From assembly GCA_018857735.1 (NCBI GenBank), contig JABMCL010001132.1, positions 262,001-326,000 on the forward strand: a stretch of 64,000 nucleotides of DNA, written 5' to 3'. Each line of letters starts with the position of its first letter. Position 1 is the first letter of the stretch. Source of the DNA: Alviniconcha marisindica (lineage: Eukaryota > Mollusca > Gastropoda > Provannidae). The notes beneath the pieces are model-generated. The model saw nothing but the letters and a program-made list of their open reading frames with translations, searched no databases and had not been told where the DNA came from. A program made the translations under genes and the position numbers. Positions 36,838 through 49,325 of this stretch are shown piece by piece.

Positions 36838-37212
36838 TTAAAGCGGTGATTTGCAAACTTTTTCTTTTGTTGAGATTGATTTTAAAGAAATCCGCAGAAT
36901 TTGGCTTAAATCAGAATGTTTGTGGGACTTTGTTTGCGGTGCTGTTTGTTGTTGCATGACAATAATTGTTGTGCCTGGCAGCAGATCGCTTTGATTGTAG
37001 TCCTGCATATTTTCATTGAAAGCATCCAGAAAGTTCAAAGCCTGCTGCTTCTTTAGAAGGTCTTCCTTGTGTCTCACACTTACCTGGCCTGGAGCTCGCT
37101 GCATGTACGTGCCTGTGATGACTGGGTTCTTTTCTTCAGTCTTCGGCTCCCTTAACTCGCGATGGAGTCGTCGGGGTGCCGTCCGGACAAGCTGTGCACC
37201 AGTCTCCTCCAT
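36838..37212 (-). CDS. uncertain minus-strand ORF or exon, 124 codons
   Basis: An ORF with a charged, protein-like composition (MEETGAQLV, KTEEKNPVITGT, HKEDLLKKQQALNF) lies on the strand opposite the SLC4 3' flank. After APGQ it contains a good donor consensus (CAG|GTAAGTG, minus-strand end near 37093), so the real exon may stop there. An in-frame stop lies about 30 bases upstream of the ATG. An adjacent 43-bp inverted repeat overlaps its 5' side. No family is recognised and no acceptor partner is seen. Confidence 0.2.
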   Translation of the reverse strand: MEETGAQLVRTAPRRLHRELREPKTEEKNPVITGTYMQRAPGQVSVRHKEDLLKKQQALNFLDAFNENMQDYNQSDLLPGTTIIVMQQQTAPQTKSHKHSDLSQILRISLKSISTKEKVCKSPL

Positions 37213-37229
37213 CTGTTGCTGTTGTGTGC

Positions 37230-37399
37230 CAGTGCCTGGGTCTCAGCTAATGGTTTTCCCGTCCATTCCTCTCTATTGTCTGTCCATCGTCTGTCCATTC
37301 CTCTATATTGTCTGTCCATTGTCTGTCCATTCCTCTCTATTGTCTGTCCATTGTACAGAGGAATGGACAGGAAAACCATTAGCTGAGACCCAGGCACTG
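37230..37399. repeat. 43-bp inverted repeat around a short tandem repeat
   Basis: Arms 37230-37272 and 37357-37399 differ at one base (CAGTGCCTGGGTCTCAGCTA core). The 84-base interior is tandem CCATTCCTCT, TATTGTCTGT units that continue the inner end of the left arm. Confidence 0.92.
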
Positions 37400-37499
37400 A
37401 CTGAGTTGTCAGGGGACAATTGCAAAGCCAGTTTCTTCTACCAGACGAGTTATGAACAGGGTTTTGTTACTTCATCTAGCAATTTTGAAATGAAGCATT

Positions 37500-37985
37500 C
37501 ACACCTATAGCCCCTGCTCTTCTTTTGTTTCGTTTTACATCCTTAAAATGTTTTATATCTGGTCTTTTCCACGTTATTTATTTATTGAGGGAGGGTGGTG
37601 CCATTTTTTGAGGACATGGCTACACAGCTTTGTGTAGAAAGGGCAGCATTTACATCGATAGTGATAGCCCCTCCTCTTCTTTCATTTAGTTTTACAGTAC
37701 TTAATATTATATATCTGGTCGTTTCCATGTTATTTATTGAGGGAGGGTGGTGCTGTTTTTTGAGGACATGGCTACACAGCTTTGTGTAGAAAGGGAAGCA
37801 ATTTCGTTGATAGTGATAGCCCCTCCTATTCTTTCGTTTAGTTTTACAATACTGAATATTTTGTATCTGTTTGTTTCCACATTATTCATGTATTGAGGGG
37901 AGGGTGGTGCCATTTTTTGAGGAATTGGCGACATACGTGGATAGTGATAGCCCCTCCTCTTCTTTTGTTTAGTTTTACAACACAG
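37500..37985. repeat. tandem repeat, unit about 150 bp, about 3.3 copies
   Basis: Each copy carries GATAGCCCCTCCTCTTCTTT, TAGTTTTACA, TATTGAGGGAGGGTGGTGCC and TTTTTTGAGGACATGGCTAC. The last copy runs straight into the SINE at 37995. Confidence 0.88.
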
Positions 37986-37994
37986 GTGGTCTTT

Positions 37995-38335
37995 TCTGCT
38001 TTAGTCATGTATTTGTATTTTTTGCAGTAGCACGTAAAAGATCCCGGTTGTTCTGCCAAAGGTGCAGGTGGCAGGTTACAGCTAAACATGCATACACCTT
38101 ACGTATGTGGCTTTGTATGAAGTGACATGGTGCATGATTGTATGGTGTACACAGAACTTGCGCTGAGATGGCTGCAGTTTCAGGTGGCACCAACCATGCC
38201 AGCGCTGTAAGTACACCAGTGGATATTCAAAAAACGCGCTATAAAAAGCTTGTCGCTCATGTAGAACCACATGCGAGCGCAGTGAGTCTGCTCAAGAGAG
38301 CGGAGAATAGCGCTATATAAGTGATCATCAATCAA
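37995..38335 (+). mobile_element. SINE family 1, 5'-truncated copy with (ATCA)n tail
   Basis: Lacks the tRNA head but has the body (AAAGATCCCGGTTGTTCTGC, GCAGGTGGCAGGTTACAGCT, GTACACCAGTGGATATTC) and the 3' end AGAATAGCGCTATATAAGTG, followed by ATCAATCAATCAAT. Confidence 0.8.
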
Positions 38336-39540
38336 TCAATTTGTTGGGGTGAATGGGGCCAATTTCTTGACAACAGGGCTGCAATGCTTTGCTTTGCATA
38401 GGAAGGGACCTGTTTGCTGTATTAGTTGTCATAACTTTTAAAATGTACATAATCATAATACAACTGAAGGGGAAGGGATGTGATGCAAAGAAATGGCTGA
38501 AGGACTAGTGATGACAGGTTACGACATGTGTATTATGCAGTACACTTTGTATTATGCAGCACTTGTTTAAGGGAAAGAATGTAATGAAGTGAAGGAAAGC
38601 CGTGGGGAGGGGGGGGGGGTCTTGTTGTTTTCTTTTACAGTCTGGGAACTTTAATGGTTTTAGTGTTACTCTGTCCTCGTGGATCCATCTGGCGGGCACA
38701 CATCCGTCTGTCAAGTCTTTAAGTGTGTCTGCGTGAGAGTGTGCATTCGTGTACAGAACTGTGCGCACAGTTACCATTGTAGTGATTACCCTTTGAAAGG
38801 GTAACGGACAATTGGTAAGTACATGTATACACTCTAATTTATTGAGGTTTTATTGCTGTACATTTTTTCTTTTCTTTTCTCTCTTTGCGTTCTTCATGAA
38901 TCTTGTGTGTTGTAAAGATGGAGTTCATTGACTTACAAATCACATTGATTTACTTGTTGATACATGTGCATACAATCTATGTAAAGTGATAAACACTCCA
39001 TAAAATGACATTGATTCCACAGTTGAAAGTTACCTATCCTCTTTTAATGCCGCCCAAAGAAAAAAATCCATGTTTGTGTTTCCATGCATCATTAAATTAT
39101 TCTGTCCTATTTATCGTTTAATAATCTGAGTAAATTTTTGTTTAAAATAGTAATGTTGGTAGATAATTTGATTCTCTTCATGGAAGATTTACCATTAAAT
39201 TTGATCAAAATAACTGATTGGCAGGGGATTGGTTTACAGTAAGAATTACCAATGTACAGTTTGTTAAAATTTAGAGAGCTTTTAATAAAAACATTTTTTT
39301 TTTTTTTTTAAATGATTTGTTTTTACATTCGCTTCAATAGTTGCTTAGCTTTTCGCTTATTGTATACAAAGTACCAGTTTACTCCTAGTCGTAGCTGCAG
39401 CTGATGCTGTGGGTGATATTGATAATTGATTTTGGTAATTCATATGAAATGTTAGTGTTGTTGCTCTGTTACTAGTATTAGTTTCTGATTTTTGTTGTTG
39501 GTCATGTTGCTGATTCACATCTGTTTTGTTGCTGAGCCAG
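38336..39540. other. AT-rich flank
   Basis: Unique-looking sequence with one G tract at about 38611 and an AATAAA near 39284 before a T run. No gene seen. Confidence 0.5.
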
Positions 39541-40450
39541 CATCAGTCACATTGCTCTGCTAGTGTTGCAGAGTAATTATTAGTCCTGTTGCTCTGTCAG
39601 CATCAGTCTAGTTGCTCTGTCAGCATCAGGCTTGTTGCTGTGTCAGCATTAGTCTAGTTGCTCTGTCAGCATCAGGCTTGTTGCCCTGTCAGCATCAGGC
39701 TTGTTGCCCTGTCAGCATCAGGCTTGTTGCTCTGTTAGCATCAGTCTTGTTGCTCACTTGGCATCAGTCTGGTTGCTCTGTCAGCATCAGTCTTGTAACT
39801 CTATCAGCACGAGTCTTGTAGACTGTGTCAGCATCAGTCTTGTGGCTCTGTCAGCATCAGTCTTGTAGCTCTGTCAGCATCAGTCTTGTAGCTCTGTCAG
39901 CATCAGTCTTGTTGCTGAGCCAGGATTAGTCTTGCTGCTGAGCCAGCGCCCATCTATTTGCTCAGCTGTGATTAGTCTTGTTGCTTTGTGAGTCTTGTTG
40001 CTGAGCCAATATCAGACTTTTTGCTTTGTCGGTCTTGTTGCTGAGGCAGCATCAGTCTTGTTGCTGAGCCAGCGCCCATCTGTTTGTTCAGCTGTGATTA
40101 GTCTTGTTGCTTTGCAAGTCTTGTTGCTGAGCCAATATCAGGCTTTTTGCTTTGTCGGTCTTGTTGCTGAGGCCGCATCAGTCTTGTTGTTGAGCCAGGA
40201 TTAGTCTTGTGGCTGTGCTGGCATCAGCCATTTTACTCTGTCATTCTTGTTGTTGAGGCGGTATCAGTCTTGTTTTATTTTATTTTTGTGCCTGTTCACA
40301 GCAAGGTGATATTAGACAGTCTTGTCACTTTGTCAGTTTCCTTGATGAGCCAACATCAGTCTTGTTCTGTTGGTCTTGTTGCAGAGCCAGAATCAGTCTT
40401 GTTACTGTACCAGCATTAGTCTCATTGCAGCATCAGTCACATTACTATGT
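39541..40450. repeat. short-unit degenerate minisatellite (about 20-30 bp units)
   Basis: Variations on TTGCTCTGTCAGCATCAGTC TTG fill this stretch. A longer block (TTGCTGAGCCAGCGCCCATC ... TTTTGCTTTGTCGGTCTTG) at about 39918-40060 is repeated at about 40060-40200. Confidence 0.9.
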
Positions 40451-43250
40451 GGGCATCATTTTTGTTGTTACCAGAATGATTTGGGTGTGTATGTAGACTA
40501 GGATATGGCCAATTTATTGTAGTCTCTGATTACTTGATTGGTAAGCTTTCACTTTTGAATTGCCTCAAAAAATGCAAGTCTATGTAATGATCAGCGTTAG
40601 GCTGGCCAGTTGATTGGCTAGGTGTCCAGACGTTGCAATTTTCTCGGACACTGTACATGTGATAGATGTCAAACTTTCTATAATGCTTCTCCTTGAGCTT
40701 TCCTGTTCATACCACAACCATATTTTACAGTCACAAACTTGAACACTTTCAAGTGAGAATGTTTCTTTTCCATTTATTCAGTGAAGTTCAAACTTCATAT
40801 GATTTTTACAATCTTAGTTATGCCTCTTGATCATGAATACAAAATATATGTTTTTCCCCTTCAGCTTCAAGGGAGATAATTGATGTTTCCTGATTGGATT
40901 TCCAAACATAAATCTTCAGCCTCTCTTCTTTTTTTCCCCCTTTTTTTTCTCATCACTATTTAATCCCTTTTGGACTGCAGTGCCTGTGTTGCCACCGTGC
41001 TGGCCTGAGGCTGCTGCAAGAAGTTTGTAAACAAACAGGAGAGTCTCATTCAGGGAAGCATTGTGCAATGTGTGTTAATCTGGGAATTAATTGCAGTAAA
41101 ACTCTGTCGGTAGTATAAACTCTTAACTTCTGAGGTTTGTTTTTGCGTAGTTGAATAGTCCGTTGTATTGGTAACAAAAGAGAGAGATCAGTACTTGACA
41201 AGTTTTAGTTTTTTTTATTTAGCGCTTTGAATGCGAGTGGCCTGAGCACAACTGCTATCCTTGTTTTGTGTAGTGCACTTTTTACGAAGTTGTGTAAGAA
41301 CTTTACCAATACCATGTATGGGTAATACAGAAATGATTGGGTGCTTGTTTTTTTTCTTCTTGTTTTTCTGTTTGCCAGGTACAGTGTACAGAGTAAATAA
41401 TCAGAAGGGGAAAAAACAGCATTGTTTTTGTAAGAAAAAAATTGCTGTAGAGTTGCTTCAGAATTGTGAGTTATGAACAGCACATTTGTCTGTTAGGATC
41501 ATATCACTGGTCTGCAGTAATTCATCCACAAAAGCATATCTGTTTTTTTTTGTCGGTTGTTTTCATCATTGTTTGTTCATTTGTTTTGAATCTGGCATTG
41601 ATAAGTCAGTGAGAATGGTCAATGCTAGTTTTTGCAACCAACATGTCCTAGCTTTGTCATGTATTTATAAGCATTTTTTTCTTTCTTTTTTTCTCTTTTT
41701 AATTTTTTTTTTTAGCAAGGGTAATATCGAAGGGACTGACTCATCAGAAAACTGTGTTTGATATTTGTGTATTACATTTTGTTTTATTGTGTGTGGATTG
41801 ATTTTGTAGACATCTGTTTGACTCGAGAAACGATTTACATCTGAGAAAGTTTTGAAATGTTCATTTGTTTATAACAGCTTGCTTCTCCTGAGGCGAGCCT
41901 GTGCAGCTGACTGACAGGAAGCTGAAATCCAGTCACTAACTGCGCCAACACATTACTCACTGTAAGCCTTCCGCAGGGTTTACAACTTGGCACAGTGAAC
42001 AGAGGAGTCTTGTTTCATGGTCTCATCTCCTGCTGGGCATTTGCTTGGGTGTGCCTGCACTTTGTGTTGCCTGCACTTGCGTCTTTTTCTCTCCATTTTT
42101 GAGAGAACCTTTTCGTGCTGCCATGCATCAGGAGTACAAAATATTTGTCTCAGAAGAATGACATGGCTTACCCTGGTAAACTCCATAACCTGGCTGCCTT
42201 TAGCAACCAGTCTATGTGCAATGTGGAAAGAAGTGAGGAAGAGAAAAGAAACCAACAACAAAGTAAAGGAGAAAGGAGATTCTTGGGAAGCAGGTATCTC
42301 AGTGACAAGTTTGAGAGGACAGTCCCACCTGTGTACTTCATTAGACTTGACTTGCTAGTCTGTGCTTTTGGAACATAATGTCTCAACACACAGCATGGGT
42401 AATTTGATTCAGAGCTAAAGGGTAATGATGCAGCAAGCAAACCTACCGTACCTAATGTGCAAACAGACTAATAGGAGTGAACAACAGCAAGACGTCCTTG
42501 TCCCTTTAACTTCAGTTTCAGCCCTGGCAGTGTATTCATTACATATTCTTCCCTCAGAATCCCTTACTGTCAAGCAGTCACCTCTAGGGCGACTGACAAA
42601 AAGAATGAGAAAAAGGTCTGCAGCCTTTTCAATCCTGTATTTATTGTGTGAATTTTGGGAGGGAGAAAACCTTGAAAATAGTATACATTTTTGTTTTTTG
42701 TTTTTAATTTAACACTTTTAACAACACCAACAAAAACTTAACCAGAACTGAAACGTTATTAACAAGTCAGGTTTTAAAGCCACTTGCAAAACACAACACT
42801 TGTGAATGAAATTTCCACTCTTTTATTCAAGCATCTGAGCAATAGCAACAGCTAATTTTTATAGAGTCAAACTTTTTCTGTTCACAGTCAAGTTCCTTCC
42901 CCCCACCAACAATGCTTGCTTTGGTTTTATTTTGTTTTTTCTTGTTTTACAACATTAAATGAGTTATTTGACATGTAAAGTTGTAATTGGGACTGCATGA
43001 AATGCCTGAGATTGTGTCTTACGCAGGTTTGATGTGGAATGAAGTTAATGTATCAGCCAGAGTGATTGCTTAATAAATCTTAGTATATTGCTACATTTGC
43101 ATAGTTTTTCTCTGTATTGTTGAATTGACATAAATATAATGTAAACAAAATGATATTTTTCTGTAAAAAACAAAAACAAAACAAAAACTGTGCTGATCCA
43201 TGCAGTATCACTCGCTAATTAAAGCAATTAGGTGCTTTTACATTTGTTTC

Positions 43251-43290
<40 letters not shown>

Positions 43291-44069
43291 TGGGGTGTGG
43301 GGAGATGTGGATTGATGGACTGACAGACTGACAGAGATCAGGCCCATGAATCACTAAAAGAAATTTGTATCACATTCCTCTGCCATACTCGTCACTAAAG
43401 ATAAAAACAACCAGAACTTGTTTGTATCACTCTGCACACGTACCTTGCATGTACCTGTCTGACAGTCTCCTCTGTCTGCATACCTCTGTTGCTTTTGATA
43501 ACTAGTGCAAAAAGATCATCAGTAATTTCACAGTACATGGATGAGTTAGGCTGCAGATGATGTGCACGACAGATACGGTGCAGCCCCCTAAAGGAACCAT
43601 ATTTCTCAAAACATCTTTGTGCAAGAGACTGTGAATGCGTAAGTTTGCACAGGCTAACCTACAGGTAATACATGATGTGAATAATGACTGATACGGTGTG
43701 ACTCCCTGAAAGTAAGAACTAGCCTTCTTCAAACTTTCTTTTGTCCAGCACATAGGAGAGATGGAAATAAAAGGCTTTTGCTTAACACTCCCTCAATAAT
43801 TTCCATTGAATTTTAATCAGTTCGGTCAGCAACAAGGAGTGGAACTGGCTGTACACAACAACAGTCTTCACCTGCATGTGTTGCTCACAGACTTGTGAAG
43901 CAACACAATATATCTTGGATATTGGACACAAAGTTTGCTGTTAGGCCAGCTGCAACAGTTAATGTTTTCCACATGCAGTCCTGCAAACTGTGACTCACAA
44001 CTGTCTAGATTCTAAACTGAAAGTAAAATCAACGGGGCGTTTTATGTCCAATGGGATTTTCTTTTACAA
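40451..44069. other. AT-rich intergenic or long 3' UTR
   Basis: No coding similarity. Holds (GT)n at about 43253-43288. ORFs here are short and compositionally like random AT-rich sequence. Confidence 0.5.
43072..43077 (+). promoter_or_regulatory. candidate polyadenylation signal AATAAA
   Basis: AATAAA in an AT-rich, repeat-poor stretch on the SLC4 strand, followed by T-rich sequence. It could end a very long 3' UTR or be fortuitous. Another AATAAA lies at about 39284. Neither can be chosen without transcripts. Confidence 0.15.
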
Positions 44070-44166
44070 TAATAATGTACTCTTTTTTTATGTGCTATTT
44101 CTCGAAATAAGAACAAAGCAAAGAACAAAGCACAATCAAAGCAAACTTCTGCGAGCATGCATGCAT

Positions 44167-44200
<34 letters not shown>

Positions 44201-44595
44201 GACATAGAGTAACTTAACCCCTTCACTGGCATGATTTCATTTGAAAATGACCCATAAAAGTGCGAAATTTGAAACCCTTAAGCCTTTTTTCTTTTTTTGC
44301 ACTGGCACATGAAAGGATTTTCATCAAAATGCATAGCTTTTAAAATAGATGTTATAGGATTGGAAAATGCATCTTTCAGCCTGGAAATTTTACAGGCTGG
44401 GGCAGTGAAGGGGTTAAAGAGGTGAGATTTCAAAGATGTGAGCATGTTTGATGATCTAACTTGGCAAGGGAGACTGTTCCAGACCGATGGTGGGCAGTGG
44501 AAAAAAAATCTCTTGGTTAGCTGTCGGAGAAAAGCAAACATTCTTGGACCGAACATTTTTTGAGAAGGATGGTTCCTTGAACATGGCCTACTTAT
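44070..44595 (-). mobile_element. LINE 3' end, interrupted by a MITE
   Basis: Minus-strand translation near 44590-44410 gives FFFHCPPSVWNSLPCQVR, then MLTSLKSHLFN: the WNSLP...SLKSHLF ending of non-LTR reverse transcriptases. Then come a CA/GT tract and 3' UTR (GCAGAAGTTTGCTTTGATTG) as at 29975-30365. The MITE 44214-44417 splits it. Confidence 0.72.
44214..44417. mobile_element. piggyBac-like MITE, 196 bp, inserted in a LINE remnant
   Basis: TTAA duplicated at 44214-44217 and 44414-44417. The terminal inverted repeats are exact: CCCCTTCACTG and CAGTGAAGGGG. No coding capacity. Lying between two parts of one LINE tail, it is younger than that LINE copy. Confidence 0.85.
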
Positions 44596-44863
44596 CATTG
44601 GCGGGAGCTGCCACAGGTATAATTTTTGTCATGATAAAACATGCCTTTTGTCGTGACAAAAGTATGCTTGTCGCGACAAAACTTCTGTTGCAACAAACAT
44701 AATTTTGTCGCAACAAGCTTACTTTTGTATCGCAAAAGTATGCTACATGTTTGTCATGACAAATATTTGTTTTGTCACGACAAAATATTTTTGTGCAACA
44801 AAAGTTTTGTTGCGGGAAGCATACTTTTGACAAAAATTATACTTGTGGCAGCTCTTGCCAATG
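44596..44863. mobile_element. foldback/MITE element built of small palindromes, 268 bp
   Basis: Terminal inverted repeats of about 36 bp (44596-44631 and 44828-44863; GAGCTGCCACA..TATAATTTTTGTCA) differ at about three bases. The interior is a chain of palindromes: TTTTGTCGTGACAAAA, TTGTCGCGACAA, TTGTTGCAACAA, TTGTCATGACAA and TTTTGTCACGACAAAA. Confidence 0.88.
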
Positions 44864-44989
44864 GTACTACTGGGGACCAGAGTTATTTTTTCTAAACAGA
44901 ATGTTTTTTGGAGAGAGAGAGAGAGAAACTTTTTTTTTTAAATATACACACAAACACACACACCGAGAAAAAAAACAAGGTCTGTGTTC

Positions 44990-45350
44990 TGCAGGATTCC
45001 TGAAGCAGTCTATCTCTTGAAAATAACAAGAATAACAAAACCAGAATGAAAATAACAAGAAAAAATAACAGAAACAAAATTTTGTACAGCAGGATTTCTG
45101 AAGCAGTCTATCTCTTGAAAATAAGAAAGAATAACAGAACCAGAAACAAAATTTCACAGAACACACATAAACAACAACAGGCAAATGACTGTTTCAAACA
45201 GGCAGATTTAAAAAAAAAAAAAGTATTGCTGGATTTCTGAAGCAGTCTATCTCTTGAAAATATGGAAGAATAACAGAACCACAAAGGACAGTTTACAGAA
45301 CACACAAAAACAAGCAAACAACTTTTTCAAAACAAGCAGATTTGTTTTCT
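44990..45350. repeat. three spaced tandem copies, about 100-140 bp
   Basis: GGATTTCTGAAGCAGTCTAT CTCTTGAAAATA then AAGAATAACAGAACCA begins near 44993, 45091 and 45229. Copies 2 and 3 also share CAGAACACAC and the CAAACAA...CAGATTT ending. Confidence 0.85.
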
Positions 45351-45717
45351 TTTCTTTTTAAACATGTTTTATTTGCACTGGAGTATCCAAGACATTTAAT
45401 AAAAATATGAAAAACATCTCCATGAGTATAATAGGGAATGTAGATGATAAGTGGACATGTGTGACATAAATTTTCCATAGATCTACTCACATCAAAAGAA
45501 TGGGTATTTAAATAATACTCATGCAGACAGGCTGGTCATCATAATCAGCGCAAATGTTCAACTCAACTGTTATGCCAGTCTGGTGGGGGGAAAAAATAAG
45601 CTCTTATTTTTTATTGGCTTCAGAAGCTGCTAATGTAAATTTCATTTTTGTACATATACTAAGGATTCAAATTTTAAAAATCAGCAACTTTGCTATCAGG
45701 AGCTTTAGTTGCATAAA
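45351..45717. other. AT-rich spacer
   Basis: Nothing recognised apart from AT-rich unique sequence. Confidence 0.5.
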
Positions 45718-45890
45718 CATTATTATTATTATTATTATTATTATTGATCACTTTTAAACAGCGCTTTTCTCTGCTTGAGAGCTGAGTCACTGCACTCACG
45801 TTGAATGTGATTCTGAATGAATGACTGCATAATTTTTACAGTGCGTTTTTTTTTTTAAATGTCCACCAAAGTGGTATACTGACAGCGCCA
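45718..45890 (-). mobile_element. SINE family 1, truncated copy with (ATT)n tail
   Basis: On the plus strand (TTA)n at 45718-45744 leads into AGCGCTTTTCTCTGCTTGAG, GTCACTGCACTCACG and TGTCCACCAAAGTGGTATAC. This is the reverse complement of the 3' part of the family at 37995 and 48655. Confidence 0.72.
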
Positions 45891-46251
45891 TTTGGTTACA
45901 TTCTCTAGCCTTGCATGCCTGAAGCTAATCAGTACGTTCTTTTTTAAAGGAATGTGTATGAAGATGTATGATCATGCACATCAGATCAATCAAAATCAAA
46001 AACAAACAAAAAATCATGTATGCAGATTTACACAAGGTCCTGTGCAGACATGGACAACATTCACCCAAGAACGGTCTATCTTAAAGAACTGGACACATTT
46101 TGTGTAAATTAAAATTCAGATTGTGGTATCCAATTACAATGTCAACAAGAATACATAATACAAACTATAGTCTGAAAAAAAGGGAATCAGCAAGCACATC
46201 ATTATTGGTAAAATATGTAAGTAAAAAAAGATGAAGCTTCAACATGCACAG

Positions 46252-46285
<34 letters not shown>

Positions 46286-46649
46286 CTGTTGATCAGCTAG
46301 CACACACACCCACACCCACCCACCCACACACACACACACTCTCTCTCTCTTCAAGAACCTGAACATTGCTAGTGCTTAATTTATAACAATGTTATAGTAC
46401 AATTTCTTTAACAATTCAATTTCAAGCTACAAAATGCTAGATCTTAAAATGACAGTGAAATATTTCTAAAATATGATGGAGAAGAAAAATAATTCCATCA
46501 AAATGTACAAAATCCAGGCAAACCGATTCAAATGTATGCATGGAAATGTTGCTGGGTGATGACACGGCTACACACAACCAAGAAACAATTAGTTGATATA
46601 TATGCATAATGTAATCCAAGGACAGTTGCATTTACTTTCACATTTGTTT

Positions 46650-46717
<68 letters not shown>

Positions 46718-48654
46718 CAATGTTAGGTATCTAAAATGATATGTACAGTTCAACAGTGCATGCAATGATGCATGCTGATATGTCAACTCAATCAGTCAAT
46801 GATACAGTCTATAATATTTATAAATGTAATCTAACTAATGCTGCCATTAACTTAAGAAAGTTTACAGAAAACTGGAGACGTAAGACATATGAGTAAAAGA
46901 GACTCAGACATTAGAACTGAAGATTCAAGATTACTTTATTATCTCATCAGAGAAATTAAATATTACCATATTTACCATTATATAAAATGTTACCATACTA
47001 TACTAGTCTAGGAATGTAGAATGCATTTAAGCAGGGGTCACATTAAAAGAGTTGCAAAATCTGGCATAATATATATATATATAATATACTAAGTATTGTA
47101 TTTTTCTAACGTCAAATTACATTTTAACTGCCACTCTGTTCCAGTGTGCATGACATTTTGAGGTGGTAGCAGAATTTCCATCAATAATGCATAATATAAA
47201 CGATAAAACAATTGTGCATAAATTTGTTATTTGTGTACCCTCCAACATGTCTGTGTCCCATGGTTACAGCTATGATTGTGAATGATATTATCATAGACCA
47301 CTGTTCAATGAATCATCAAGGGAGGTAAAAATAATGCATGCGCTTTGATCCCTCTGTCGGACTGTTATTTCATGAAAGATACTGGTCATGCTACTACTAA
47401 AAGTAGCACTACGCTGCATTCTTGTAGTTGGCTGCATTTTATTTGTCCTCATCATGCAGCTGCAGCAAAAATACAAAAAGATTCACTTCAGAGGGAAACA
47501 TTTTTGTGTACAAGGGGGCTGGGACAGTGGGACAGTCAGAGATATGAACTATGAAGATGGCAACACACCGAGTACTGTCTATTATATTGCAAAGCTATCA
47601 TATTGTAATGAAAGCACTCACTGAGTTGAAACTTCACTGTACGTGCATTTCCTACTCCTAGTGCCTAGGCAATTTGTTAGTGCTGTGTGCAGAAGTTGAT
47701 GCCAGCTGGTCAGTATCAGTGCAACTCTTGATTAGTTGCTAACCTTTGGATACATTCTGTTCTATCTATTCTATAGTGTATACAGAATAGTGTCTTGTAT
47801 TTTCTACCTTTGACAATCATACATCACAAAATATACACACCAGCTGATGAAAGGTCCATTTGATGTAACTCTAAGTCTAACAGGCATCCCTGTCACTGTA
47901 TGTACACTAATAAGTAACAGTAATACAGGGTATTACTATTATGCATCATGAAGATTTTGCATACACAGTGATGAACAGACAAACATAATGTACTTATCCA
48001 AACAAGCCTACATCAATAATATTTTGAAATAATTTTATAATGCACCAACAACCATGTAATTTTATCAAAACTTTAAAAAAAAGGGCACAAAATCATGAAC
48101 AATTTCACAACCAACAATGTTAACCACTCAGCAACTAAGGTTTAGGGGGTCAGACCTGTCATGCAAGCTTGGCTGTTGCAAAATGATATCCCTGTCGGTC
48201 ACAGTGCAAATTCATCAAAGGGTCATAACCTTTACTGACCACACCAAGACTTCAAACTCTAAAAAAAAGGTAAGACAATAAACATCCACACACACACACA
48301 CACCCACATGCACACACACACATGCATGCACACACACACATGCATGCACACACACACATGCATGCACACACACAATGTATACACACACACACGCACCAAA
48401 AAACCCAGAATAACTCAGTTACTGACACTTATGACAATGTGACTGATGTGTGACCATTTCTGTAATGCATAAATGATGAAATTAAAAAGTACTGTTGTTG
48501 CCAAGTAGGTAATTTTTAGTGGATCTGCCTGATCATGGTGAAATTGATTTATTTCATCATATGAACACTTGTTGATTGCCTCAACTCGAGATGAGCCCCA
48601 AGTGCTCTGAATGACAACTATAGCGTTATTCTCTGCTGCTGAGCAGACCCACTG
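45891..48654. other. AT-rich intergenic sequence with TA and CA microsatellites
   Basis: (TA)n at about 46252-46282 and a long (TA)n at about 46652-46717. CA/CATG alternating tract at about 48286-48395 with TGCATGCA palindromes. A motif at about 46930 (TTACTTTATTATCTCATCAG) looks like an interspersed repeat end. No gene seen. Confidence 0.5.
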
Positions 48655-49325
48655 CATTATTACTGATTGCTTTTATATAGCGCTATTCTCCGCTCTTGAG
48701 CAGACTCACTGCGCTTGCATGTGATTCTACATGAGTGAACAGCTTTTTGTAGAGCGTTTTTGAATATCCACCGAAGTGGTGTACTTACAGCGCTGACATG
48801 GCTGGTGCCACATGAAACTGCTGCCATCTCGGCTGAGCTATTCTAGTCAAATGCAACTCTGAATCTGTGAATAACTTCAAAAAGTGACTAGCTTTACACA
48901 GCACATTCTGGATTATCCACAAGTTTTTGCAGCGCTGTTTAGGTATTACATGGCTGGTGTCACATGAAAGTGCTTCCTTTACAGCATAAGTTCTGTGTCC
49001 ACCATACAACCATGGCATGCATCACTTTACAGTGTCACTTTATTCAAACTCAAAGCCACATAACTAGGATGCATGTGCCATGTACACATGTGTGTTCAGC
49101 TGTAAATGTAGCCTGCCACCTGCACTTTTGGCAGAATGACCGGGATCTTTTAACAGTTTCATGTGCAATGTACAACAGTCACACGGGGGTGGAACAGATA
49201 CGGAGTCAGCACAGAAAGTTGACCCTGGGTAAGAACATTTTCTCTCCTCTCCTGCCAGAACTCGAACCAGGGAGACCTTTTGGTCACATGTCCATCACTC
49301 TACCACTGAGCTTTCCCCACTCCCA
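48655..49325 (-). mobile_element. SINE family 1, full-length copy with intact tRNA-like promoter
   Basis: Read on the minus strand from about 49320: box A AGCTCAGTGGTAGAG, box B GGTTCGAGTTC, then GGGTCAACTTTCTGTGCTGA, AAAAGATCCCGGTCATTCTG, GCAGGTGGCAGGCTACA, and the 3' end GAATAGCGCTATATAAAAGC with an AATCAGTAATAAT tail. The extra internal segment (about 48835-48930) is absent from other copies, so this copy also carries an insertion or partial duplication. Confidence 0.85.

Noticed and set aside
42017..42358. 113-codon ORF in the 3' flank
   Set aside because: Composition is like random sequence, and a second overlapping frame is equally long. No homology recognised.
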